DNA of 64,000 bases from Donghicola tyrosinivorans (GCF_003003355.1 NZ_PVTQ01000005.1:124001-188000); one strand, 5' to 3'; shown: positions 36,447-45,854, numbered from the stretch's first letter. Made by a program: numbers and translations. Notes: generated by a model not told the origin, from the letters alone.

Positions 36447-37034
36447 ATGTCTCGCAGAATCCACATTTTAGGTGCCGCCGGGTCTGGTGTTACGACTCTG
36501 GGCCGAGCGTTGTCCGAGGCTCTAAATGTGCAGCTTCTGGACACAGACGATTTTTACTGGAAACAAACTCCGGTCCCCTACTCCGAGAAAACCACCGTGC
36601 CTGAGCGCCTGATCGCGATGCGTCAAGCTTGCGAAGGCCGCGACTGGATCATATCCGGCTCGCTCATGGGTTGGGGCGAGGAGCTGGTCGAGGACGCCGA
36701 TCTTCTGCTGTTCGTCTACACCCCTGCGGCCCTGCGCATGAAACGTCTGAAAGAGCGCGAGATTGCCCGCTACGGCGACCGCATCCGCGAAGGCGGCGAC
36801 ATGTATCTGACCCACGAATGTTTCATGGGTTGGGCCAGCCGTTACGACAATCCGCGTTTCGATGGGCGCAGCCGCAAGAACCATCTGAGATGGATCAAGA
36901 AAATGGGCCTGCCCGTGGCCCATCTGGATGGCCGGATGTCTGTGTCCCAATTGACCCGTCACGCCCTGACCGTCCTGCAACACCGCAGCGCCTTTGAACA
37001 GTTGGACGCGCGCACGCCGATCCTGCAACTGTGA
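36447..37034 (+). CDS. P-loop kinase-like protein with Lys-less Walker A
   Basis: 195-aa protein of the adenylate kinase-like / topology-modulation P-loop group. The P-loop reads GAAGSGVTTLG (9-19): Val15 stands where the Walker A Lys is expected. Relatives often have GSGTTTLG or GSGVTTLG, so the loss is a subfamily trait. Other kinase-like parts are LLDTDDFYW and WIISGSLMGWGEELVEDADL. The ATG at 36447 has a GGAG site. It is a single gene between purB and fliG; the substrate is unknown. Confidence 0.75.
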   Translation: MSRRIHILGAAGSGVTTLGRALSEALNVQLLDTDDFYWKQTPVPYSEKTTVPERLIAMRQACEGRDWIISGSLMGWGEELVEDADLLLFVYTPAALRMKRLKEREIARYGDRIREGGDMYLTHECFMGWASRYDNPRFDGRSRKNHLRWIKKMGLPVAHLDGRMSVSQLTRHALTVLQHRSAFEQLDARTPILQL

Positions 37035-37116
37035 TCTGATCGGAATTATCTGTTTTCCGGTAAGGGTTTCTTCACGAACCCCCAGCTAAGGTGGCCACGT
37101 ATAAGACGAGGCCCCA

Positions 37117-38175
37117 ATGACCCAAGATCTGGCTCAAATCGCACCCAATGCCAGCCGCGCTCCGGCGGTTTTGACCCGTCGCCATAAGGCGGCAATCATC
37201 GTGCGTTTTCTGATGTCCGAAGGGGCGGATATCCCGATTTCCGAATTGCCCGAACATCTGCAACAGGCCCTGACACAGGCCATGGGACAATTACGCCTGA
37301 TCGATCAGACAACGCTGACAGGGGTGGTCACCGAATTCACCGAAGAGCTTGAGGCTGTGGGTCTGTCCTTCCCGGACGGGCTTGCGGGCGCTTTGGATGA
37401 ACTGGACGGCTGCCTTAGTCCGGAAACCTCGGCCCGCCTGCGGCGTGAGGCAGGCGTGCGCCAGAAAGGCGATCCTTGGGCCCGTGTCGCGGGCCTAGAA
37501 AATGACGCCTTGCTGGAACTCATTGGCCGCGAAAGCACCGAGGTCGCGGCGGTCGCGATCTCTAAACTGCCCGTGGACAAGGCCGCGACCCTGCTAAGCC
37601 TGATGCCGGGGACTGAGGCGCGGCGCATCGCCTATGCGGTCTCACAGACCGAAAAAGTGACGCCTGAGGCGGTCTATCGAATCGGTCTGGCGCTTGCGAC
37701 CCAGATCGACCGCAGCCCCCAACGGGCCTTTGAGGCGCCTCCTGCGAAACGTTTGGGCGAGATTTTGGATGTCTCGAAATCCTCGACCCGTGAAGAGGTG
37801 CTGACTGGCATTGAAGAGAATGACGCGGACTTCGCTCAGGCCCTGCGTCGCGCAATTCTGACCTTCTCTGACCTGCCAGAGCGTTTGAAACCCTTGGATG
37901 CCCCCACCCTTGCCCGCGAAGTCGGGGATGAAATGATGGCCACAATCATCGCAGGGACAGACGAAGGGCAGGATCGCGATGCCTGTGACTTCCTGCTGGA
38001 AAACATGTCAAAGCGTCTTGCGGACCAGTTGCGCGAAACCGCCCGCGAGATCACGCCCCCCGACACCGCACAGACCGAAAACGCGATGGCGCAGGCGATC
38101 AAGACCCTGCGCCGCTTGCAAAACGAAGGAGAGATTACTCTGCTGGTCCCCGGCCAAGGGGTTCGCCAGAATTAA
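37117..38175 (+). CDS. fliG: Flagellar motor switch protein FliG
   Basis: 352-aa FliG of the divergent Rhodobacterales type. The N-terminal ring-binding domain is followed by a middle domain (ALLELIGRESTEVAAVAISK, then LPVDKAATLLSLMPGTEAR) and a C-terminal torque domain (FAQALRRAILTFSDLPERL). It would build the C-ring and switch rotation together with FliM and FliN. No other flagellar gene is present in the window. Start ATG at 37117 with TATAAG 17 bases upstream, so the leader is very short if that is the -10. Confidence 0.88.
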   Translation: MTQDLAQIAPNASRAPAVLTRRHKAAIIVRFLMSEGADIPISELPEHLQQALTQAMGQLRLIDQTTLTGVVTEFTEELEAVGLSFPDGLAGALDELDGCLSPETSARLRREAGVRQKGDPWARVAGLENDALLELIGRESTEVAAVAISKLPVDKAATLLSLMPGTEARRIAYAVSQTEKVTPEAVYRIGLALATQIDRSPQRAFEAPPAKRLGEILDVSKSSTREEVLTGIEENDADFAQALRRAILTFSDLPERLKPLDAPTLAREVGDEMMATIIAGTDEGQDRDACDFLLENMSKRLADQLRETAREITPPDTAQTENAMAQAIKTLRRLQNEGEITLLVPGQGVRQN

Positions 38176-38252
38176 CCATCCGGTCAGCCTTGTGAACAAA
38201 CCCATCGCTCTTTATGTGAATGGGTCACACAGGACGGAATGGATCAAAGCCG

Positions 38253-39188
38253 ATGACCGACAGCGCAGCGCGCACCGAGATCACAGGCACTTGGAGCGAA
38301 TGGGCTCAGGACCGTGCCTTGCGCGGCTTGATCCGCACGGCGCTGGCGCTGCCCTACGCACAGCGCGTGGCCCTGATGGGGCATGTGGTCCAGCGCTGGA
38401 TCGCGCCCCGTGCTGGGTATCTGGATCGGGCGATCAGCAATCTGGACTATGTCTGGCCCGAAATGGATCAGGACGAAAAGCGCCAGATTGCCGAAGGGTG
38501 CTGCAACAACTTCGGCCGCACCACGATCGAGAATTATTCGCTCAAGGATCTGTTCAAACGGGCCGACAGTACAACGCTTAGCGGTGACGGGCTGGACGCG
38601 ATCCACAAAGCCAAAGCCGAAGGACGGCCGGTGCTGTTTGTCACCGGTCACTTCGGCAACTTCGAAGCGCCCCGCGCCGCGCTGGTCAAACAGGGTTTTC
38701 AGATTGGCGGGCTCTATCGCCCCCTGTCGAACCCCTATTTCAACCAGCATTACGCGCAGAACATGCATGATCTGTGCGGGCCGGTGTTTGAACAGGGGCG
38801 TCGCGGCACGATGGGTCTAGTCCGGCACATGCGGCAAGGCGGCATGGCTGTTCTGCTATTCGACATCTACGACAGTGGCGGCGTGCCTGTTGATTTCCTT
38901 GGGAAACCTGCGCCGACCCTCACGTCGGCGGCAGAGATCGCGGCCAAAACCGATGCGCTGCTGGTGCCGTTCTTTGGCATCCGCCAGCCGGACGGCCTTG
39001 GCTTCAAAGCGGAATTCGATGCGCCCTTAACCGCAGGGGATGCCGTCGCGCAAACCGTTGCGATGACACAAACGCTTGAAGCGCGAATCCAGCGTCATCC
39101 GGAACAGTGGTTCTGGGTCCATCGCCGCTGGAAACCGGGGCGACAGGAACGTCAGCGCAGAAGGGCCGCAGCCTCGATTGCACCCTGA
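38253..39188 (+). CDS. Lauroyl/lysophospholipid acyltransferase (LpxL/HtrB family)
   Basis: 311-aa membrane-associated acyltransferase of the HtrB/LpxL family, which adds secondary acyl chains to lipid A. The HX4E catalytic motif is HFGNFE (His133, Glu138). QRHPEQWFWVHRRWKP at the C-terminus is typical (in LpxL: PEQYMW.HRRFK). The ATG at 38253 was chosen; the frame is open to 38220. Its last 37 bases overlap the 3' end of the convergent DUF1223 gene. Confidence 0.88.
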   Translation: MTDSAARTEITGTWSEWAQDRALRGLIRTALALPYAQRVALMGHVVQRWIAPRAGYLDRAISNLDYVWPEMDQDEKRQIAEGCCNNFGRTTIENYSLKDLFKRADSTTLSGDGLDAIHKAKAEGRPVLFVTGHFGNFEAPRAALVKQGFQIGGLYRPLSNPYFNQHYAQNMHDLCGPVFEQGRRGTMGLVRHMRQGGMAVLLFDIYDSGGVPVDFLGKPAPTLTSAAEIAAKTDALLVPFFGIRQPDGLGFKAEFDAPLTAGDAVAQTVAMTQTLEARIQRHPEQWFWVHRRWKPGRQERQRRRAAASIAP

Positions 39189-39859
39189 CGGGGGTGCTGA
39201 AGGATCAGCGCCAAAGGCTGATTAGCGGGCGTCTCAGGCAAGGTCATGGACAGGGTGCCCTGCCCATCCCATTCCGTCAGCACCTGCCACGATGTGACGA
39301 CGTTTACGTAAGTCACTTCTTTGCCCGCATTCTCGCCCCTGCCGATTTTCACGGTCTCGCTCGGGGTGTAAGACACCAGTTGCAGCAACATCGGCTCTTT
39401 CGCAGCGGGCATCTGGTAGACACTGACTGTCAACTGATCGCCCGCAAGGCTGGCGGTCATGTCCGATCCCCCCCGCGTCTCAGACACGCGCATCAGCGCG
39501 TCGGCCACATCCATCGGGCGGTTTCCAACCACATGAGTCTGACCTTCCAAGATCATCTGGGGGGTGTAGATCATCCGCTCGCCCATAGCGCGGGCATAGC
39601 CCTTTTGGCGCTTGGTAAATTGCGGCATCGCAAATTCATCGGGCCAGCCGATGTAATCCCAGTAATCCACGTGCAGCGACAGGGCCAAAACGTCATCGCG
39701 ACTGGCCAGCTTGGCTAAGAGTGCATCCGCCGACGGGCAGGACGAGCATCCTTGCGACGTGAACAGTTCAATAACGATCGGATCGGGTTCCGCCTGTGCC
39801 CCCTGCGGAGCTGCTGCAAAACAGGCCAAGACCGAGAAAAGCGCGCCGATCCGTTTCAT
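39152..39859 (-). CDS. DUF1223 thioredoxin-like periplasmic protein
   Basis: 235-aa exported DUF1223 protein. Signal peptide MKRIGALFSVLACFAAAPQG, cleavage near residue 23. The thioredoxin-like redox pair is Cys38 and Cys41 in ELFTSQGCSSCPSADALL. HVDYWDYIGWPDEFAMPQFT and YTPQMILEG (with a cis-Pro-like TPQ) follow. It probably is a thiol redox protein of unknown partner. The 3' end overlaps the acyltransferase gene by 37 bases. It is divergent from acnA. Confidence 0.9.
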   Translation of the reverse strand: MKRIGALFSVLACFAAAPQGAQAEPDPIVIELFTSQGCSSCPSADALLAKLASRDDVLALSLHVDYWDYIGWPDEFAMPQFTKRQKGYARAMGERMIYTPQMILEGQTHVVGNRPMDVADALMRVSETRGGSDMTASLAGDQLTVSVYQMPAAKEPMLLQLVSYTPSETVKIGRGENAGKEVTYVNVVTSWQVLTEWDGQGTLSMTLPETPANQPLALILQHPRQGAIEAAALLR

Positions 39860-39958
39860 TCCAACCCTTCATCCTTGATGCGTCAAACTGTGTTACGCCA
39901 TTTTCCAAGTGAAAACCAATCAACGAATTGCGAGAGATTTTACAGCACACAGCATCGT

Positions 39959-39986
39959 GAAACAAGTTTCGTATACATTTGCATAC
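39959..39986. promoter_or_regulatory. Candidate operator in the DUF1223/acnA divergent gap
   Basis: Two adjacent near-palindromes: GAAACAAGTTTC (39959-39970) and GTATACATTTGCATAC (39971-39986, palindromic except at inner positions). They lie in the 214-bp gap between two divergent genes, 88 bases before acnA. The symmetry suggests a dimeric regulator site; the regulator cannot be named from the sequence. Confidence 0.4.
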
Positions 39987-40073
39987 AGCGGAACTTGTAA
40001 AGGCCGAACCGCGTTTTAAGTCCAAGACATAATGTTTCCAGCTTTACCCCCACCATTTGAAAGGCAGGCCAGA

Positions 40074-42848
40074 ATGACCATTCAGACCGGCACAGACACC
40101 GCAAAAACCCGCAGTACTTTGAGCGTCGGGGATCAGTCTGTTTCCTACTATTCGATTTCCGCCGCACAAGACGCAGGGCTTGGCGATTTCTCGAAACTGC
40201 CTGCAGCATTGAAGGTGGTGCTGGAAAACCTGCTGCGGTTTGAAGACGACGGCTTCTCGGTCTCGGTCGATGACATCAAAGCGTTTTCCGACTGGGCCGC
40301 ACAAGGGGGCCAGAACCCGCGCGAGATTGCCTACCGCCCTGCCCGCGTGCTGATGCAGGATTTCACCGGCGTTCCGGCGGTGGTCGATCTGGCAGCGATG
40401 CGCGACGGGATCAAGGCTCTTGGCGGCGACGCACAGAAGATCAACCCTTTGAACCCTGTGGATCTGGTCATCGATCACTCGGTCATGATCGATGAATTCG
40501 GCAACCCACGGGCTTTCCAGATGAATGTGGACCGCGAATATGAGCGGAACATGGAGCGGTATCAGTTCCTGAAATGGGGGCAAACCGCGTTCGAGAATTT
40601 CCGCGTTGTGCCACCGGGAACAGGTATTTGTCACCAGGTGAACTTGGAATATCTGGCGCAGACCGTCTGGACCGACACGGATCAGAACGGGAACATCGTG
40701 GCCTACCCCGATACGCTGGTGGGCACTGACAGTCACACCACGATGGTAAACGGCGCGGCTGTTCTTGGCTGGGGCGTTGGCGGGATCGAAGCTGAGGCGG
40801 CAATGCTGGGGCAGCCAATCTCGATGCTGATCCCCGAAGTGGTGGGCTTTGAGCTGACCGGCGAGATGGTCGAGGGCACCACCGGCACCGACCTTGTTCT
40901 GAAGGTCGTCGAGATGCTGCGGGCCCACGGCGTGGTGAATAAATTCGTCGAGTTCTATGGCGCGGGTCTAGACAACCTGCCGCTTGCACAGCGGGCCACC
41001 ATCGCCAATATGGCCCCTGAATATGGTGCGACCTGTGGTTTCTTCCCGATTGACGCCGAGACCCTGCGCTATATGCAGCAGACCGGCCGCGACAAGGACC
41101 GCATCGCGCTGGTCGAGGCCTATGCCAAGGCTAACGGCATGTGGCGCGGCGCGGATTATGCGCCGATCTACAGTTCGACCCTCTCGCTGGATATGGGAAC
41201 CATCGTGCCCGCGATCTCGGGGCCGAAGCGGCCGCAGGATTACATCCCGCTGACCGACGCGGGCAGCGCCTTTGGTCAGTTTGTGAAAGGGATTCGCGAC
41301 GGGAGAGACGCCAGCGCCAAGGAAGAGGTCCGCTGGGAAGGTGAAGGCGGCGCACCCGAGCCGCGCGATATCCCCGGCGACACCGGCCATCATAAGAAGG
41401 GTTGGTACAAGACCGACGACGGCGCATATCAGCTGCATGACGGCTCGATTGTGATCGCGTCGATCACCTCCTGCACCAACACCTCGAACCCATATGTGAT
41501 GATCGGGGCCGGTCTGGTGGCCCGCAAGGCGCGCGCGCTGGGGCTGGACCGCAAACCTTGGGTCAAGACATCGCTGGCACCCGGATCGCAGGTGGTTTCG
41601 GACTATTTGCAGGCGGCAGGTCTGCAAGAGGATCTGGACGCCATTGGCTTTAACCTTGTGGGCTATGGCTGCACCACCTGTATCGGCAACTCTGGCCCGC
41701 TGGATGCGCCGATCTCAAAGGCGATCAACGATTATGATCTGATCGCGACCTCGGTCCTGTCGGGGAACCGCAACTTTGAGGGTCGGATCAGCCCCGACGT
41801 GCGGGCGAACTATCTGGCCTCGCCGCCGCTGGTGGTGGCCTATGCGCTGGTGGGCGATATGAATGTGAACATCGCCACCGATCCGCTTGGCAAGGACAAG
41901 AACGGCAATGATGTCTACCTGAAAGACATCTGGCCTTCGAACGCCGAAATTGCCGAGCTGGTGCAAAAGACCGTCACCCGCGAGAGCTTTCAATCGAAAT
42001 ACGCCGATGTCTTTAAAGGCGATGAAAAATGGCAGGCGGTCGAAGTCTCGGGTGGCGAGACCTACGACTGGCCGCCGAGTTCGACCTACATTCAGAACCC
42101 GCCCTACTTTCAAGGCATGTCGCCCGAAAAAGGCAGCATCAGCAATATCGAAGGGGCCCGCGTTCTGGCAATCCTTGGGGATATGGTCACGACCGACCAC
42201 ATCTCGCCCGCGGGATCGTTCAAGGAAAGCACCCCTGCCGGTCAGTATCTGCGCGACCATCAGGTGCCCGTGCGCGAGTTCAACAGCTATGGCTCGCGCC
42301 GAGGCAACCATGAGGTCATGATGCGTGGCACCTTCGCCAATATCCGCATCAAGAACGAGATGCTGGAGGGGATTGAGGGCGGCTACACCAAAGGGCCGGA
42401 CGGGGCGCAGACCACGATCTATGAGGCCTCGATGGCCTATCAGGATCAGGGCACGCCTTTGGTGATTTTTGGCGGCGAGCAATATGGTGCGGGCTCGTCC
42501 CGCGACTGGGCCGCGAAGGGTACCGCGCTGCTTGGCGTGAAGGCCGTGATCGCCGAGAATTTCGAGCGTATCCACCGGTCAAACCTAGTGGGCATGGGGG
42601 TGATCCCGTTCGAGTTCACCGGCGGCGACACCCGCAAGACCTTGGGGCTGAAGGGTGATGAGACCGTCAGCATCGAAGGTCTGGATACGGTGAAGCCCTT
42701 GGCCGAAGTGCCGTGCCACATCACCTATGGCTCTGGCGAGACCAAGACAATCACCTTGAAATGCCGGATCGATACGGCTCCCGAGATCGAATACATCGAG
42801 AACGGCGGCGTTCTGCACTATGTGCTGCGCAATCTGGCCAAGGGCTGA
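40074..42848 (+). CDS. acnA: Aconitate hydratase A
   Basis: 924-aa monomeric aconitase of the TCA cycle. The [4Fe-4S] ligands are the cysteine in ITSCTNTSNP (near 468) and the two in GCTTCIGNSGP (near 533-536). Other active-site parts are TDSHTTMVNG, RGNHEVMMRGTFANIR and the swivel-domain GAGSSRDWAAKG. The ATG at 40074 (MTIQTGTDTAK) is the family start. A hairpin with a T6 tail and two copies of the dispersed repeat follow. Confidence 0.98.
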   Translation: MTIQTGTDTAKTRSTLSVGDQSVSYYSISAAQDAGLGDFSKLPAALKVVLENLLRFEDDGFSVSVDDIKAFSDWAAQGGQNPREIAYRPARVLMQDFTGVPAVVDLAAMRDGIKALGGDAQKINPLNPVDLVIDHSVMIDEFGNPRAFQMNVDREYERNMERYQFLKWGQTAFENFRVVPPGTGICHQVNLEYLAQTVWTDTDQNGNIVAYPDTLVGTDSHTTMVNGAAVLGWGVGGIEAEAAMLGQPISMLIPEVVGFELTGEMVEGTTGTDLVLKVVEMLRAHGVVNKFVEFYGAGLDNLPLAQRATIANMAPEYGATCGFFPIDAETLRYMQQTGRDKDRIALVEAYAKANGMWRGADYAPIYSSTLSLDMGTIVPAISGPKRPQDYIPLTDAGSAFGQFVKGIRDGRDASAKEEVRWEGEGGAPEPRDIPGDTGHHKKGWYKTDDGAYQLHDGSIVIASITSCTNTSNPYVMIGAGLVARKARALGLDRKPWVKTSLAPGSQVVSDYLQAAGLQEDLDAIGFNLVGYGCTTCIGNSGPLDAPISKAINDYDLIATSVLSGNRNFEGRISPDVRANYLASPPLVVAYALVGDMNVNIATDPLGKDKNGNDVYLKDIWPSNAEIAELVQKTVTRESFQSKYADVFKGDEKWQAVEVSGGETYDWPPSSTYIQNPPYFQGMSPEKGSISNIEGARVLAILGDMVTTDHISPAGSFKESTPAGQYLRDHQVPVREFNSYGSRRGNHEVMMRGTFANIRIKNEMLEGIEGGYTKGPDGAQTTIYEASMAYQDQGTPLVIFGGEQYGAGSSRDWAAKGTALLGVKAVIAENFERIHRSNLVGMGVIPFEFTGGDTRKTLGLKGDETVSIEGLDTVKPLAEVPCHITYGSGETKTITLKCRIDTAPEIEYIENGGVLHYVLRNLAKG

Positions 42849-42873
42849 TTTTTTCGGCTTTTTAAACACTTAG

Positions 42874-42908
42874 CAGCGTCTCTTGATGGAGGCGCCGCGC
42901 TGTTTTTT
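42874..42908 (+). terminator. Terminator of acnA
   Basis: An imperfect hairpin (outer CAGCG/CGCTG, inner GCGTCTC/GAGGCGC as an alternative) ends in T6 at 42903-42908. It is followed without a gap by the dispersed repeat. Confidence 0.55.
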
Positions 42909-42930
42909 GAGTATTTATGCAATAAAGAAG
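42909..42930 (+). repeat. Dispersed 3'-end repeat copy (GAGTATTT type)
   Basis: GAGTATTTATGCAATAAAGA, continuing with AG, directly after the acnA terminator T-run and in the direction of acnA. Confidence 0.75.
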
Positions 42931-42964
42931 TTTGCAGTTTGCACGGGATTTGCGCCCCCGACAT

Positions 42965-42986
42965 GAGTACTTGGATCAAGAAGAAG
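42965..42986 (+). repeat. Dispersed 3'-end repeat copy (GAGTACTT variant)
   Basis: GAGTACTTGGATCAAGAAGA, continuing with AG, 34 bases after the previous copy in the same orientation, and 11 bases before the stop of the convergent ccmG gene. Confidence 0.7.
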
Positions 42987-42997
42987 CCTTGATCGGG

Positions 42998-43537
42998 TCA
43001 CTTGTCTTTCAGCTGTTCAAGAGCGGGACGCAGGGTATCTTCGATATTGCGCTGGATGACAGGACCGGCAATCCGCAGGATGATCTTACCTTCACCGTCC
43101 ACCAGATAGGTTTCAGGCACGCCGTAAACGCCCCATTCCAGCGCCATGCGCCCTGCCTCATCCGCGCCAATTGCGGTGTAAGGGTCGCCAAGCTCGCCCA
43201 AGAATTTAAGGGCTGCTTCGGGTTTGTCCTTATAGTTCACACCGTAGATCGGGATGCCTTCGCCGGCGAGTTGCGTAAGGCTTGGATGCTCGACCCGGCA
43301 AGGAGCGCACCAGCTGGCCCAGAAGTTCACCAGTTTGATCTGGCCGTCACGCAGTGTGGCATCATCAAAAATGGGCTTATCCGCAAGCGGTGTCACGGCC
43401 ACGACTGGCGCTTCGCGACCGGCGAAAGCCGTTGGCAGTTGCTCTTTGTCCTGCTTGTACATGCCCACGTAGAACATGCCTGCCAATGCGGCGAAGATCA
43501 CCGGCGGCAGGATCATCAGCGGTGAGACTTTAGCCAT
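42998..43537 (-). CDS. ccmG: Cytochrome c biogenesis thiol-disulfide oxidoreductase
   Basis: 179-aa membrane-anchored thioredoxin (CcmG/DsbE/HelX) that keeps apocytochrome c cysteines reduced. N-terminal anchor at about 6-26. The redox motif is WASWCAPC (Cys77, Cys80) and GVYGVPETYLVDGEGKI is typical. The ATG at 43537 overlaps the ccmD stop by 8 bases. It is the last gene of ccmA-B-C-D-G. Confidence 0.96.
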   Translation of the reverse strand: MAKVSPLMILPPVIFAALAGMFYVGMYKQDKEQLPTAFAGREAPVVAVTPLADKPIFDDATLRDGQIKLVNFWASWCAPCRVEHPSLTQLAGEGIPIYGVNYKDKPEAALKFLGELGDPYTAIGADEAGRMALEWGVYGVPETYLVDGEGKIILRIAGPVIQRNIEDTLRPALEQLKDK

Positions 43538-43688
43538 CGCGGCGCATCCTTTGTTCGATCTGTTCCAGTGCGCGGCGGGATTTGCGCGAGCGGTAGATAT
43601 AGAACACCACCAGTGCGGCCATTAGCACCAGCGAGGCGGCGTAGGCCGACAGAACCGTATCTGCGTATTTACCGAGATCGGGGATCAT
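43530..43688 (-). CDS. ccmD: Haem exporter protein CcmD
   Basis: 52-aa small membrane protein, reading MIPDLGKYADTVLSAYAASL, then VLMAALVVFYIYRSRKSRRA and LEQIEQRMRRDG. One transmembrane helix (about 12-33) with a basic cytoplasmic tail is exactly the CcmD pattern. It links CcmABC and releases holo-CcmE. Start ATG 43688 overlaps the ccmC stop by 4 bases; its stop overlaps the ccmG start by 8 bases. Confidence 0.93.
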   Translation of the reverse strand: MIPDLGKYADTVLSAYAASLVLMAALVVFYIYRSRKSRRALEQIEQRMRRDG

Positions 43689-44413
43689 GACATGCGCTCC
43701 CGTGCCAAAAGCGCCCGCGTCCGGCGCGCTCTGATTTCCGTATGGGTGCCTGTCAGCACCAGATAGAGGAACAGCAGCACAAAGGCACCCATGCAGACCA
43801 GCAGCGGGACCCAGAAGACGTCGGCCACGTTCTCTTCCTTATCCATGCTCAGCGATGCGCCCTGATGCAGGCCTTGGTTCCAGAAGTTTACCGCATAGCG
43901 CGAAAGGATCGCGAAGACCGAGCCCACAAGGCACAGGATACTGGTCAAGTCGGCGGCGGTGTCATCATTCTCGATCGCGCCCCAGAGGGCCATGTAACCG
44001 AGGTAGAAGAGAAACAGAACAAGGAATGAGGTCAGGCGCGGGTCCCACTCCCACCAGGTGCCCCACATGGGTTGGCCCCAGATCGCGCCAGTGACCAGTG
44101 CGATGACAGTCATCGTGGCGCCCACCGGCGCGGCGGCCTTGGCGGCAAGAGCGCTGACGTGATGGCGACGGATCAGCCAGATCAGCGAGGCGACCAGCAT
44201 CATGAACCACGCGTTGATGGCCAGAAAAGCCGAAGGCACATGCAGATAGATGATCTTGACGGTCGAGCCCTGCCGGTAGTCGTCAGGCGTCAGGAAGAAC
44301 CCCCAGAACAAGCCGACGACCAGAAGGACCGCCGCCAATGCGCCGATCCACGGCAAAACCGGTCCGGTGGTGTCCATGAATTTCTTAGGGTTCGCGTATT
44401 CCCAAATCGACAT
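43685..44413 (-). CDS. ccmC: Haem export/handling protein CcmC
   Basis: 242-aa integral membrane protein with six helices that loads haem on CcmE. The tryptophan-rich haem signature is WGTWWEWDPRLTS (117-129). His58 in YLHVPSAF is a likely axial ligand and the second lies in FWNQGLHQGASL. It overlaps ccmD by 4 bases and begins 37 bases after ccmB. Confidence 0.97.
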   Translation of the reverse strand: MSIWEYANPKKFMDTTGPVLPWIGALAAVLLVVGLFWGFFLTPDDYRQGSTVKIIYLHVPSAFLAINAWFMMLVASLIWLIRRHHVSALAAKAAAPVGATMTVIALVTGAIWGQPMWGTWWEWDPRLTSFLVLFLFYLGYMALWGAIENDDTAADLTSILCLVGSVFAILSRYAVNFWNQGLHQGASLSMDKEENVADVFWVPLLVCMGAFVLLFLYLVLTGTHTEIRARRTRALLARERMS

Positions 44414-44450
44414 GGGGCGATTTTCCTTTCGGATCAGTGGCTCTTGCTGC

Positions 44451-45107
44451 TTAACGCAGGTTTATACGCAGAACGGCGGCGCTAGCGAATGGCAAAAGCG
44501 CAACTGCGGCAAATGTGATCCCTGCCAGCATCAGCACGGGTACCTGAGTGGCCATGCCTTCAGCGCCGCGCCGCGCGACTTCGGCGCCAAAAATCAGGGT
44601 CGGCACATAAAGCGGCAGCACCAGCAGCGACAGCAGCAACCCCCCCCGCTTGATGCCGACAGTGAGGGCCGCACCAAAGGTCCCGATCACGCTGAGCGCC
44701 GGTGTCCCGGCGCCAAGCGAGACTACCAGCCAGACAAACCCTTCGGTAGGCAGATTCAGCAGAATGGCCAGTGCAGGCGCGGCCAGCACCAGAGGCAGAC
44801 CTGTGGTTAACCAATGGGCCAAGGCCTTCATCGTCACAATCCCCTCAAGGGGGACCGGCGCGGTTGCCAGAAGGTCCAGACTGCCATCTTCCCAGTCCAG
44901 CGCAAAAATCCGGTCCAGAGACAGAAGGCAGGCCAACAGCGCGCCGATCCACAGAACGCCCGGGGCGATACGCGAGAGCAACCCGCTTTCAGGGCCAACC
45001 CCGAAAGGAACCAGCACCACCACGATCAGGAAAAAGGCCAGACCCAGACCAAAACCGCCGCCCGCCCTTACGGCCAGCTTCAAATCGCGCAACAGCAGCG
45101 CCTTCAT
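44451..45107 (-). CDS. ccmB: Haem exporter membrane subunit CcmB
   Basis: 218-aa membrane subunit of the CcmAB ABC complex, with six predicted helices. The N-terminus [20 protein letters not shown] and [19 protein letters not shown] are typical. The complex uses ATP to release haem-bound CcmE from CcmCD. It overlaps ccmA by 4 bases. Confidence 0.96.
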   Translation of the reverse strand: MKALLLRDLKLAVRAGGGFGLGLAFFLIVVVLVPFGVGPESGLLSRIAPGVLWIGALLACLLSLDRIFALDWEDGSLDLLATAPVPLEGIVTMKALAHWLTTGLPLVLAAPALAILLNLPTEGFVWLVVSLGAGTPALSVIGTFGAALTVGIKRGGLLLSLLVLPLYVPTLIFGAEVARRGAEGMATQVPVLMLAGITFAAVALLPFASAAVLRINLR

Positions 45108-45724
45108 AGGAAGCCTCCGTCAAAATCATCGACCGCGGGCAGCTTGGCTTTGTAGCCGGTCACGTCAAAGACCTGCGCCTCCAGACCCAAATCGATATGG
45201 GTCGCCATCAGGGCCATGCCCCCGCCCGCCAGATGCCCCCGAACCGCATCGGCAAACAGCGCGACCGAGGCCACGTCCAACGACACAGTTGGCTCATCCA
45301 GAACCCAGATCGGGCGTCCGGTCACCATGAGGCGCGCCAGCCCGAGGCGGCGCTTTTGTCCCGCCGACAATGATCCCGCTGGACGATCCGCCAGTTCTAC
45401 CAGATTGAACGCCACCAACGCCGCTTCAATGGATGCCACGCCGAAAACTGCCGCCCAAAGGCGCAGGTTTTCGGACACCGTCAAAACCTGTTTGATCCCG
45501 TCCGCATGGGCTGCATAGGCGACACGATCCTCGGCGCCTTCGACCGAGCCCGCCATCGGAGGCTGCAATCCTGCCACCGTCCGCAGCAGCGTGGTTTTTC
45601 CCGCCCCGTTCGGCCCGCGCAGGACAATCGCTTGCCCCTCGGACAACCGGAAGGAAATCCCCTCCAGCACCGGCAAGCCGCCACGGGCCACAGTCACATC
45701 GTTCAGAACCAGATCCATGGTCAA
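45104..45724 (-). CDS. ccmA: Haem exporter ATPase CcmA
   Basis: 206-aa ABC ATPase. Walker [10 protein letters not shown] (38-46), signature [14 protein letters not shown] and Walker [13 protein letters not shown]. The signature has A in place of the usual second G (LSAGQ), common in CcmA. First gene of the ccm cluster here, overlapping ccmB. The upstream gap of 130 bases holds one dispersed repeat copy and must hold its promoter. Confidence 0.96.
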   Translation of the reverse strand: MTMDLVLNDVTVARGGLPVLEGISFRLSEGQAIVLRGPNGAGKTTLLRTVAGLQPPMAGSVEGAEDRVAYAAHADGIKQVLTVSENLRLWAAVFGVASIEAALVAFNLVELADRPAGSLSAGQKRRLGLARLMVTGRPIWVLDEPTVSLDVASVALFADAVRGHLAGGGMALMATHIDLGLEAQVFDVTGYKAKLPAVDDFDGGFL

Positions 45725-45802
45725 AGACCTATCCTAGCCCACCGCAAAGGAAAAGCGCCCGTGCCTGCACATTCCGCCGCAGGCAGCGAAGCCAATCCTC
45801 GA

Positions 45803-45824
45803 CTTCTTTATCGAATAAATACTC
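45803..45824 (-). repeat. Dispersed 3'-end repeat copy (GAGTATTT type)
   Basis: On the minus strand GAGTATTTATTCGATAAAGA, continuing with AG, 30 bases after the stop of the Mth938-like gene and in its direction. Confidence 0.7.
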
Positions 45825-45854
45825 ACCTGCACGCCATTCATCAAACGCACGCGC

